Positions 1-7,380 of a stretch of DNA of 64,000 nucleotides are shown piece after piece. The stretch is taken from assembly GCF_009766095.1 (NCBI RefSeq), contig NZ_LMUD01000047.1:62001-126000 (forward strand), read 5' to 3'. How positions within the stretch are numbered: the stretch's first letter is position 1; each line of letters starts with the position of its first letter. The stretch comes from Granulicella sp. S190. GTDB taxonomy: Bacteria; Acidobacteriota; Terriglobia; Terriglobales; Acidobacteriaceae. The translations under genes and the position numbers were made by a program. The notes beneath the pieces are model-generated. The model had not been told where the DNA came from. It did no database searches and saw only the letters and a program-made list of their open reading frames with translations.

Positions 1-158
1 TGGCGGAGTACCTTTTTCGGGAGAACAGCTTTCCCAACGGCGCATTGCTGATGACGGGCACGGGCATCGTGCCGGGCGATGAGTTTACGCTCGCGCACGG
101 CGACGTAATCCGTATCGAGATCGCGGGAATCGGTACGCTGATCAACACAGTTGGATAG
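1..158 (+). CDS. FAH-family hydrolase/dehydratase, C-terminal end only
   Basis: Only the last 52 codons are in the window, read in frame from position 3 and ending in TAG at 156-158. The tail contains LMTGTGIVPGDEFTL followed by HGDVIRIEIAGIGTLINTVG, the usual C-terminal strand pattern of fumarylacetoacetate hydrolase (FAH) family enzymes. The family includes 2-keto-3-deoxy sugar acid dehydratases and diketo-acid hydrolases. The gene converges on a semialdehyde dehydrogenase with 5 bp between the stop codons. That neighbour suggests, by inference only, a role in oxidative (Weimberg-type) pentose or sugar-acid breakdown. The catalytic residues lie outside the window, so the substrate cannot be judged. 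Confidence 0.75.
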   Translation, partial: AEYLFRENSFPNGALLMTGTGIVPGDEFTLAHGDVIRIEIAGIGTLINTVG

Positions 159-163
159 CGAAA

Positions 164-1774
164 CTACGCCGGCTCCCGGGTAAAGGCGCTGTCGACCAGC
201 CGCAAGATACCGAGCGGGTTTTCCGGCTGGAGTTCGGAGGGTAGCAGCGTGGACGGAACGTCCTGGAAGCAAACCGGGCGCGCAAACCTCAGAATGGCAC
301 GCGTGCCGACCGAGGAGGATCGGCTGTCGGAGGTCGCCGGGAACGGACCACCGTGAACCATCGCGGGCGAGACCTCGACGCCGGTGGGATAGCTGTTGAA
401 GAGGATGCGGCCCACGCGGGTTTCAAGGATGTGCATGAGCTCGCAAGCGTGTGCGAGATCGTCGGGCGCAGCGTGGATGGTGGCGGTGAGGTGGCCGTGC
501 AGTTGTTGCGCGGCGATGAGCAGGTCCGCAGGCTCGCCATAGTGAATGAGCAGGATAGTCGGACCGAAGATCTCGTGTTCGAGCTCCGGGCGCTTGAAGT
601 AGTCGGCTACTGCTACTGACAGGACGGTGGGTAGAGCGTGTACCGGACCGCCAGTGGAGGTCTCAGGTGGTTGCTCTCCGGCAAAGAGTTGGGCGCGGCT
701 CTCGCTGACGCTCTGCCGAATGACCGAGGTGTAACGCTCCGCGATGCCGGAGGTAAGCATGCCGTGATAGCCGAGCGCGGTGACGCCGGTGCGCAGGGTC
801 TCAAGGAACGATTCGGCTTCGCCCTGGGGAACGAAGATAAGGCCAGGCTTTGTGCAAAACTGCCCGGAGCCAAGGGTGAAGGAGCTTTGGAGATCAGCCG
901 CAAGGTACGCGCCGCGCTCACGCAGGGCCCCGGGAAGGATGAAGAGGGGATTGGCACTGCCCATCTCCGCGTAGCATGGGATGGGTTCGGGGCGGGTGGC
1001 GGCGAGCCTCATCAGCGCTTGTCCGCCGGCAGAGGAGCCGGTAAATCCTACGGCCTTAATGGCCGGCTGTTGCACCAGAGCACTGCCGATTGCTGTGCCC
1101 GCGTCGAAGAGAAGAGCGAAGACGCCAGGCGGCAAGCCGGCCTCCCCTACGGCTTGATGGAGGACGCGGCCGACGAGTTCGCTGGTACCCGGGTGAGCTG
1201 GGTGTGCCTTTACGATGACCGGGCAGCCGGCCGCGAGGGCTGATGCTGTGTCGCCGCCAGCTACTGAGAATGCGAGAGGGAAGTTGCTCGCACCGAAGAC
1301 TGCAACGGGGCCCAGCGCGAGGAGCATCGATCGCAGATCAGCACGCGGGAGCGGTTTACGCTCGAGTAGTGCGCGGTCGATGCGGGCGTCGACCCAGGAG
1401 CCTTCTTCAAGCAAGCTCGCAAACTGCTTGAGCTGACCGGTGGTGCGTACGAGCTCGCCCTGCAGGCGTGGCAGAGGTAGGCCGGTCTCAAGGTTTGCGC
1501 GAGCTACAATCGGCTCGGCATTTGCGGTTAGCCCGTCGGCCATGGCGCGCAGCAGTGCGGCTCGCTGAGTACCAGGCGTCGCCGCGAAGGTGGGTGCCGC
1601 GATGGCTGCGAGGCCTGCTGCGCGGTCGAGGTCGTCAGCGCATGCGGAGTAGAAGGCGGGTTCGAGAACCTCGCCGCTGGCCGGATTGACGGCGTGAAAA
1701 ACTTCTCCGCGATGAGTGGTGCTGCCGTTGTCGATGAGCGAGAGACCTTCTAAAGCGAGCGTTGCCAGATGCAT
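164..1774 (-). CDS. Aldehyde dehydrogenase, ketoglutarate-semialdehyde (2,5-dioxovalerate) type
   Basis: A 536-residue NAD(P)+-dependent aldehyde dehydrogenase. The N-terminal region reads FHAVNPASGE followed by LEPAFY, which is characteristic of 2,5-dioxovalerate (alpha-ketoglutarate semialdehyde) dehydrogenases; these make 2-oxoglutarate at the end of non-phosphorylated pentose and sugar-acid pathways. The general-base glutamate is about residue 270 in EMGSANP, and the catalytic cysteine is about residue 307 in GSGQFCTKPG. Length is normal for this subfamily. It faces the FAH-family gene tail-to-tail, which fits the same pathway. Family assignment is strong; the exact substrate is inferred from the N-terminal signature and context. 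Confidence 0.87.
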   Translation of the reverse strand: MHLATLALEGLSLIDNGSTTHRGEVFHAVNPASGEVLEPAFYSACADDLDRAAGLAAIAAPTFAATPGTQRAALLRAMADGLTANAEPIVARANLETGLPLPRLQGELVRTTGQLKQFASLLEEGSWVDARIDRALLERKPLPRADLRSMLLALGPVAVFGASNFPLAFSVAGGDTASALAAGCPVIVKAHPAHPGTSELVGRVLHQAVGEAGLPPGVFALLFDAGTAIGSALVQQPAIKAVGFTGSSAGGQALMRLAATRPEPIPCYAEMGSANPLFILPGALRERGAYLAADLQSSFTLGSGQFCTKPGLIFVPQGEAESFLETLRTGVTALGYHGMLTSGIAERYTSVIRQSVSESRAQLFAGEQPPETSTGGPVHALPTVLSVAVADYFKRPELEHEIFGPTILLIHYGEPADLLIAAQQLHGHLTATIHAAPDDLAHACELMHILETRVGRILFNSYPTGVEVSPAMVHGGPFPATSDSRSSSVGTRAILRFARPVCFQDVPSTLLPSELQPENPLGILRLVDSAFTREPA

Positions 1775-1907
1775 GGTGAGACCTTTCAGCTATGTGCGCC
1801 GTTCCGACCGCCGAGGGCTGCCGACGGCTGCTCAACCTATTATGCGACTTATCGTTTACGAGGTTGCGACACTGTCGTCGTTCGCTCCTGCGGCTGTGCC
1901 CGGTGCC

Positions 1908-2119
1908 TGGAGCTCAACCACCTTGCACCTCATGATCTTCGGCGCACCTGCGCAAAGCTCTGGCATGTGAATGGCGGCGAACTGGAGCAAATACAGTTTC
2001 TTCTGGGGCACGCCTCCGTCCTGACAACCGAGCGTTACCTCGGTTGCAAGCAGAACTTGGATGAGCCCGTAAGCGACCGCTTTGGAAGCCTGTTTTCGGG
2101 AGGTGTCGATTCGCGATAA
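1908..2119 (+). pseudogene. Tyrosine recombinase (phage-type integrase) C-terminal remnant
   Basis: The + strand frame ending at 2119 encodes LAPHDLRRTCAKL, then LLGHASVLTTERYLG, then a tail near VSDRFGSLF. This is the catalytic C-terminal part of a tyrosine recombinase, with the Arg of HDLRRT, the His of LGHA and the nucleophile Tyr of TTERYLG. The N-terminal core-binding domain and the first catalytic arginine region are missing; sequence upstream of about 1905 in this frame is not recognisably integrase. No intact partner, att site or cargo block is visible beside it. It is best read as the decayed trace of an integrative element between the aldehyde dehydrogenase and oxidoreductase genes. 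Confidence 0.75.
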
Positions 2120-2181
2120 GGCCTGATAACACCCACGTAGCAACAGCGTCTGTTCGACCGCTCCTTTAGGTTCTCGATATC

Positions 2182-3186
2182 TCAGAGATTGGCCTGAATC
2201 TCTTGATGAGGACGAATGGAGATAACGACCTTGCCCTTTGCATGTCCTTCTCCGCGATAACGGATCGCCTCGGCCACCTCGTCTAGCGGGTATTGCCTGT
2301 CGATGACAGGCACGATCCTTCCAGCTTCGAGCAGATCTTTGAGAACAAGCAGGTCCGCTGCGTTGATCTTCGCAATAAAGAAGCGCGTTTTCTTGTTTCC
2401 GATCAACGACAGCAGTGGCTTCAGTGACATCGCCTGGAGCATGCGAGCCAACCCGCCTCCAACCAACACAAAGGTTCCGTTCTCACTGAGCGCACGCCTG
2501 TAGTCGAAAATCGAATGATGGGCGTTTGCACCGAGGATCAGATCGTACCGAAGCCCACTTTGCGTGAAATTGTCTCGTATGTAATCGATCACATGGTCCG
2601 CACCGATAGCTCGCGCTCTGTCCATATTCCTCGTGCTGCAAACGGCAGTGACGTTGGCCCCAAATGATTTAGCAATCTGGATTGCAAACGTACCTACTCC
2701 ACCAGATGCGCCGTCGATCAGAACATTCTGCCCGGGCTGGACCCGGCCATGATCGCGAAGACCCTGAAGAGCCGTAATCGCCGCGACGGGAACCGCTGCC
2801 GCTTGCTCGAATGAGAGATTGATTGGCTTCGGCGCCAGACCGTCTTCCCGAGCACACACATACTCGGCAAAGCCTCCCTGGCCTTTTCCCATGAACGACG
2901 CCCCAAACACGGCATCTCCGGGACGAAATCGCTTTATATCCCGGCCGACTGATTCGATGATCCCGGCATAATCAGCGCCTGCGATCTTGTGTGTTGGTTT
3001 GAGAAGTCTCCCCAGCTTCGGTACGAAAAACAGCGGCCCTCTAATTGCGAAATCGTCGAGTGGGTTGACCGACGAGGCAAACAGCTTGACTAGCACCTCG
3101 GCGTCAGAGGGCTCGGGGGCCGCGACCTGTCTCATCTTTAGCACGGCCAGTGGTAGCCCGTATTCCGTCGTTAGAATGGCTTTCAA
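2182..3186 (-). CDS. NAD(P)-dependent alcohol dehydrogenase / quinone oxidoreductase-like protein (MDR superfamily)
   Basis: A medium-chain dehydrogenase/reductase of about 334 residues. It has an N-terminal GroES-like fold (VLVKLFASSVNPLDD) and a nucleotide-binding fold with DGASGGVGTFAIQIAKSF. The structural-zinc cysteine loop of classical alcohol dehydrogenases is not evident, which favours the zinc-independent quinone-oxidoreductase/reticulon-4-interacting branch. I place the start at TTG 3186-3184 (product begins MKAILTTEYG) because AAGGGGG lies upstream at suitable spacing; a longer frame reaches 3267, but its extra 27 residues do not resemble the family. Likely a soluble reductase of quinones or enals; the substrate is unknown. 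Confidence 0.8.
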   Translation of the reverse strand: MKAILTTEYGLPLAVLKMRQVAAPEPSDAEVLVKLFASSVNPLDDFAIRGPLFFVPKLGRLLKPTHKIAGADYAGIIESVGRDIKRFRPGDAVFGASFMGKGQGGFAEYVCAREDGLAPKPINLSFEQAAAVPVAAITALQGLRDHGRVQPGQNVLIDGASGGVGTFAIQIAKSFGANVTAVCSTRNMDRARAIGADHVIDYIRDNFTQSGLRYDLILGANAHHSIFDYRRALSENGTFVLVGGGLARMLQAMSLKPLLSLIGNKKTRFFIAKINAADLLVLKDLLEAGRIVPVIDRQYPLDEVAEAIRYRGEGHAKGKVVISIRPHQEIQANL

Positions 3187-3398
3187 CGAGCCACGCCCCC
3201 TTCGACATGGGAGAAACGTAGTATAGCCGTGGCTGCCCCTTAGCGCACAGATTCTCCGTTGACGCAAAATTGCTGAGTCACTGATCGAGGATCGAGTAGG
3301 TCATCATAAGTCAGCTTTTCGGCAGACGAAATAAAGGGATCTTTCCCTTTCGACTACGCTCAAGGTCAGGATGACGGCCTTTCTTTGTGTGTACCTTG

Positions 3399-3472
3399 CC
3401 CATGGTGTAGAGGCGGCAGTGCTCGAGGTAAGCGGTCTCGTGGCTGGCGACGAGATGACGAGTCTGCTACCT
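3399..3472 (-). pseudogene. Duplicated 3' end of the DUF2252 gene (remnant)
   Basis: About 70 bp here match the 3' end of the DUF2252 gene at 4167-4240, including an identical 20-bp stretch that begins tagaggcggcagtgctcg and runs on into gaggta. Read on the minus strand, the duplicate ends LEHCRLYTMG where the intact gene ends LEHCRLYAMA and stops; the remnant reads past that point into unrelated sequence. The VOC gene at 3600-4103 lies between the two copies. This could be a decayed tandem paralogue or the scar of an insertion at the gene's 3' end. Confidence 0.7.
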
Positions 3473-3599
3473 TGCAGGCCGATGGACGTGCAAAACATAC
3501 AGTAGAACTCAACCAGCTAAAAGCGAGCGATTCTCTGGACGAATCTCGCGTCGGCTTCCGATCGAGATGACCGTATAATTTGGCCAAACATGGAGGCCG

Positions 3600-4103
3600 T
3601 TGATGAAGATGCAACGCCGTGAAGTGCTTGGGGTGCTTACTGCCGCTGCCGGAGCGGCGCTACTGCCGGGGTCGGGATCTTTTGCAATCGCGGAGCCAAC
3701 GCCCGCCGCGAATTCTCTGCCGAAGGAAAGGGTGACTGGTATCGGCGGCTTCTTCTTTCGCGCGCATGATCCCAATGCGTTGGCGCAGTGGTATCAGGAC
3801 CACCTTGGTGTCTTCGTCACTCCGCAGAGCAAAGACGATCCAGTGTGGAATCAGCAAGCCGGACCGACGAGTTTTACGCCCTTCTCCGAGAAGAGCAGTT
3901 ATTTTGGCGACGTGACGAAGCAGTGGATGATCAACTTTCGCGTGGCCGATCTGGACAAGATGACCGGCCAGCTTGAAGCAGCGGGCATCGCGGTGAAGGT
4001 GGACCCCACGACCTATCCATACGGTCGCTTTGCACGCATTCATGATCCGGAAGGCAACCCGATCGAGCTGTGGCAGCCGCCGAATGCGGTCGCTGTGAAG
4101 TAG
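3600..4103 (+). CDS. Tat-exported VOC-superfamily (glyoxalase/bleomycin-resistance-like) protein
   Basis: A 167-residue protein. The N-terminus MMKMQRREVLGVLTAAAGAA carries a twin-arginine pair followed by a hydrophobic stretch, a probable Tat signal ending near ALPGSG/FAIAEP. The rest is one vicinal-oxygen-chelate domain: GIGGFFFRAHDPNALAQWY at the first strand-helix unit and IHDPEGNPIELWQPP at the C-terminus, where the last metal-ligand Glu normally sits. Exported VOC proteins are common in Acidobacteria; the function is not predictable. It is a single gene with a DUF2252 tail copy upstream and the intact DUF2252 gene converging downstream. Confidence 0.82.
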   Translation: MMKMQRREVLGVLTAAAGAALLPGSGSFAIAEPTPAANSLPKERVTGIGGFFFRAHDPNALAQWYQDHLGVFVTPQSKDDPVWNQQAGPTSFTPFSEKSSYFGDVTKQWMINFRVADLDKMTGQLEAAGIAVKVDPTTYPYGRFARIHDPEGNPIELWQPPNAVAVK

Positions 4104-4162
4104 GGTTCCGGGTTTGGTCAGGTCAGACTTCACGTGCGTAAGGACGTGGCGGGGAGCGAGAT

Positions 4163-5371
4163 TCAGGCCATGGCGTAGAGGCGGCAGTGCTCGAGGTATG
4201 CGGTCTCGTGGTTTGCGATGAGTTCGACGACGCTGCTCCACATCCATCCGGGGGCGTTGAGGGTCTTCGACTGGTTTCGGTTGAGTGCGGTGACCCAGCG
4301 TTTGCGGGTGGCCGCGTCCATCTGGCGGGCATGCGCTTTGCCCACGATGCCGGCGAGGTAGCTGGCGGCGGCGACGGCCTCTTCACGGGTGAGGCGGTCC
4401 ATCTCCAGCTTGAGGTCCTGAGGCATCAGCTCACGCAGGACGACGGGGCGGCCGAGGAACTTCGATGCGAGCATGCGTTCGCCCAGGTAAGGCGACAGGT
4501 TGCTCGCGCCGGTGACGACCCGCTGGGCGAAGTCCTTCGGCATGTCGGCGTTCTTTGCCGCGGGGGCTGCGGCGCGGACGGCCTCCTTGATATCGACCAG
4601 GCAGTACTCCTTGTCTTTCTTTGGGCCGACACCAAGCAGGACGGCGTAGCGAAGACGGCCCAGCGAGCTACAGCCCTTCATCCAGTAGGCGGCGTCGAGC
4701 ACGCGGATCTTCGCGTCGTCGTCGCGATGTTTCAGCGAGGTGATGAGCTTGCGTGAGGCTTCGTTCTCGAAGAGCTTTGCGATCTCCTGCTTCTCTTCGT
4801 CGGAGAGCGCCCAGAAGCGTTCGCCGAGGGGGATGGTCGGCTTGACGTCTTCGATGCGCTCCTGCGCGAGGTGGCGCCACTCGCGATTGTCAGCCTGGCG
4901 CAGAACGACTTCGATGGGGCGCAGCTTCTTTGGATCTTTCTTCACCTTCTTCGCGCGATGCGGAGTCAGCGCGGCCTGATAGCCGAGAACCATCTGCTCC
5001 ATCATGAGGGCGGTGGTGATGCCGGGGAGGTCGGAGCCGCGCGCCGAGGTGGCGAGGGAGAGGCCGAGACGGATCAGATCGTGCGCTGGATTTCCGATGA
5101 CGGTCTGGTCGAGGTCGCGGATCTCGATCTCAACTTTGCCATCGGAGTTGGCGACAGGGCCGAGGTTTCCGAGGTGGCAGTCGCCGCAGATCCAGATGGG
5201 CGGGCCCTGAGGCAGCTTACTGGCGGAGTCGGCCTTGAGCCACTCGTAGAACTGAAGGGTGTTTCCGCGTACATAGGCGTGGGCCGAACGGGCCATCTTG
5301 AGTCGTCGCCGCTCTTCGAGGACAGCCTGACGGTCTGCCGGCTTGATCTCCAGTACTTTTTTTCGCATCAA
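4163..5371 (-). CDS. DUF2252 family protein
   Basis: A 402-residue protein recognisable as DUF2252 by GDCHLGNLGPVAN, IEIRDLDQTVIGNPAHDLIR and the C-terminal AYLAGIVGKAHA-type block. These segments resemble the kinase-like (aminoglycoside phosphotransferase-type) fold, with HLGN comparable to the catalytic loop and DLDQ to the metal-binding Asp motif, but no activity is established. No signal peptide or membrane segment. The start ATG is at 5371-5369. Its 3' terminal 70 bp exist as a second, diverged copy upstream of the VOC gene. Confidence 0.85.
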   Translation of the reverse strand: MMRKKVLEIKPADRQAVLEERRRLKMARSAHAYVRGNTLQFYEWLKADSASKLPQGPPIWICGDCHLGNLGPVANSDGKVEIEIRDLDQTVIGNPAHDLIRLGLSLATSARGSDLPGITTALMMEQMVLGYQAALTPHRAKKVKKDPKKLRPIEVVLRQADNREWRHLAQERIEDVKPTIPLGERFWALSDEEKQEIAKLFENEASRKLITSLKHRDDDAKIRVLDAAYWMKGCSSLGRLRYAVLLGVGPKKDKEYCLVDIKEAVRAAAPAAKNADMPKDFAQRVVTGASNLSPYLGERMLASKFLGRPVVLRELMPQDLKLEMDRLTREEAVAAASYLAGIVGKAHARQMDAATRKRWVTALNRNQSKTLNAPGWMWSSVVELIANHETAYLEHCRLYAMA

Positions 5372-5441
5372 TCAGTATTAGCAGAAAATTCACATTCATA
5401 GTGCGGGTGGGCTGAAGATGCGTCTTCTGTGGATCGCGGAG

Positions 5442-5663
5442 TTAGCTGTCTTTGCGGTAGAGGAGGTCGCGGATCGCCTGTTTGCGGGCCTGGTTCGCTT
5501 CGGTCTGATTCTTGCGTTCGTCGGCGTCCATGCGCTGCTTGGTGACGGGATCGGTTGCTTCCTCGGCGCTGCACTCGGGACAGCGATTGGCGAATCCGGG
5601 CTTATCGGGCTTCAGTTCGAACTCTTCGGAGCAGATGGCGCAGACTTTGATCGGAAAAGGCAT
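5442..5663 (-). CDS. Small zinc-ribbon protein (73 aa)
   Basis: A 73-residue soluble protein. The N-terminal half has two Cys pairs, KVCAICSEEFEL and ANRCPECSAEE, spaced as in a rubredoxin-like or zinc-ribbon knuckle; the C-terminal half is highly charged and probably helical (KNQTEANQARKQAIRDLL). It lies between the tandem SGNH hydrolase and the DUF2252 gene, all on the minus strand. Such proteins often bind zinc for nucleic-acid or protein contacts; the specific role is unknown. The match between zinc-site spacing and length supports a real gene. Confidence 0.7.
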   Translation of the reverse strand: MPFPIKVCAICSEEFELKPDKPGFANRCPECSAEEATDPVTKQRMDADERKNQTEANQARKQAIRDLLYRKDS

Positions 5664-5745
5664 ACTCCATCATTTTATAAGAGTTTCGGGTCGGTCGGGA
5701 GTGTTGGTCCGCGGTCCCGAGCGGGGTAGAGCAGGTATTGAATCG

Positions 5746-7248
5746 CTAGGGTCTAATGCCGGCCTTGATGAGGGCGTCGGCCCAGATCAGATAGCCTGCG
5801 TCGCTTGGATGCAGGGCGTCCGGCATGAGCGAAGGAGGCAGCTTGCCATCGGGCGTAAGGAGCTGGTCTCCAATATCGAGATAACTGATGGACGGGTCTG
5901 TGCCGAAGCGCTGCTTGAGGAGTTGATTGGTCTGCTGGATCTTTGCGCGAAAGGGTGAGTCAGGATTGGGGCCGCGGGGAAAGATTGCCATGAGGATGAT
6001 GTGGGTCTGCGGTGAGCGCTGCGTGATCTCTTGACAGATGGCGCTGATGCCTTCGACGATCTCCTGCGGGGTGCTGGCGCGCGCGTGGCTAGTGGCGGCG
6101 AGGTTGTTGGTTCCGATTGCGAGCACGGCCCACTTTGGATGGAGTCCGTCGAACTCTCCCTGGCGAAGACGCCAGAGCACGTTCTGGGTGCGGTCCCATC
6201 CGAAGCCCATGTTGAGGACCTGCAGGTTGCCGAAGACGTATTGCCAGGAGCTAGAGCCGTGCACCGGACTGCCGGCGGGGAGACCACCCCAGAAGTGAGT
6301 GATCGAGTCGCCGAGGAGAACGACCTGAGGTTGCAGGCGCTTTTGCAGATCGAGCACCGCGTGGTGCCGCGCGTACCAATCGTAGGAGTCCTGTTCGAGG
6401 CGATCGACGGGGATCAGCGCGGTGTCGATATCGGTCATGGAGTCGAGCGTGTGCTGCGGGGCATCTCCCATGAGCTTTGCGAGGGTGGGCTCGATGGCTT
6501 CGGCCACCATGCGCTGGCCGTTGGTGTCGGGGTGCAGGGGACTGCCGGGATGCGGCAGACGCGGGTCGTAAAAGAGGGCTGAGTTGAGCGCGCCGTGGGC
6601 GAAGAAGATGGAGCTGATATCGAGGTAGGTGATGCGAGGGTTGTCGCCGTAGCAGGTGGCCAGGTAGCGGTTGACGGCCTGATCGCGCTGGGTCTTGCTG
6701 TCGGAGACTCCGCTGGGCAGGATGTTGAGGAGGAGAATCTTCGTCTCAGGGAGGTGCCTCTCGATGCTTCCGATGACGGCATCGATGCCGGCTTCGGTCT
6801 GCTCGGCGGTTTGTTTCGCGAGCCCGGTGTTGTTGGTCCCGATGAGGACTACGGTGACTTTGGGATGGAGACCCTCGACCTCGCCGTGGTCGAGCCGCCA
6901 GAGGACGTTGGCGGTGGTGTCTCCGCTGAAGCCGAGGTTGATCGCATGACGCGGCTCGTAGAACTGCTTCCAGAGGGGCTGAAAGTCTTCGTCGGGCGGA
7001 TGGGCCTTGTCGTAGTTGTTGGTGATGGAGTCGCCGATGAGGAGGAGCTGGGTGTCGGGGTGGGTGTGGACGGCTTCGAGGACGGAGTTGTGACGGTCGG
7101 ACCACAATGATTCGCTGAGGCGATCTGCCGGAGCGGTGGCGGGGTTTGGCTGGACTTGCGCAGAGGCGATGACGGGCAGCGCCAAGAGTGCGGCGAGGAG
7201 GGTGGCGGGTCTGAGGATGCGTGAAGCGCGATGGGTCAGGTTTTGCAC
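5746..7248 (-). CDS. Secreted tandem SGNH/GDSL hydrolase
   Basis: A 500-residue protein with a clear signal peptide (hydrophobic stretch ending LPVIASAQ, about residue 31) and two consecutive SGNH-hydrolase domains. Domain 1 has GDSIT at 72-76 (Ser nucleophile), GFSGDTTANVLWRL around 106-119, GTNN at 137-140 and the His of LHPD at about 239. Domain 2 repeats these blocks: GDSIT at 313-317, GFGWDRTQNVLWRL, GTNN, and ALHPSDAGY near the end. Both active sites look complete. The domains resemble the PAF-acetylhydrolase beta-subunit type, found in bacterial esterases and carbohydrate deacetylases. Probably periplasmic or extracellular deacetylation; the substrate is unknown. Confidence 0.87.
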   Translation of the reverse strand: MQNLTHRASRILRPATLLAALLALPVIASAQVQPNPATAPADRLSESLWSDRHNSVLEAVHTHPDTQLLLIGDSITNNYDKAHPPDEDFQPLWKQFYEPRHAINLGFSGDTTANVLWRLDHGEVEGLHPKVTVVLIGTNNTGLAKQTAEQTEAGIDAVIGSIERHLPETKILLLNILPSGVSDSKTQRDQAVNRYLATCYGDNPRITYLDISSIFFAHGALNSALFYDPRLPHPGSPLHPDTNGQRMVAEAIEPTLAKLMGDAPQHTLDSMTDIDTALIPVDRLEQDSYDWYARHHAVLDLQKRLQPQVVLLGDSITHFWGGLPAGSPVHGSSSWQYVFGNLQVLNMGFGWDRTQNVLWRLRQGEFDGLHPKWAVLAIGTNNLAATSHARASTPQEIVEGISAICQEITQRSPQTHIILMAIFPRGPNPDSPFRAKIQQTNQLLKQRFGTDPSISYLDIGDQLLTPDGKLPPSLMPDALHPSDAGYLIWADALIKAGIRP

Positions 7249-7380
7249 CAGATCATTCTAAGACGTGGTGTGCCGGAGGTTTTCTTTCGTGCGATGTCGG
7301 GGAACCTTCGCTTGGGTTGCGACGTAAACTAGTCACGGGGCAGAGTCACAGCCGAGTGACGTACGGCCAAGGAAGAGACG

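Noticed and set aside
3340-3385. The motif near ctttcgactacgctcaaggt as a dispersed repeat.
   Set aside because: It resembles a repeat I believe is frequent in acidobacterial genomes, but only one copy is visible here, so I cannot support it from this window.
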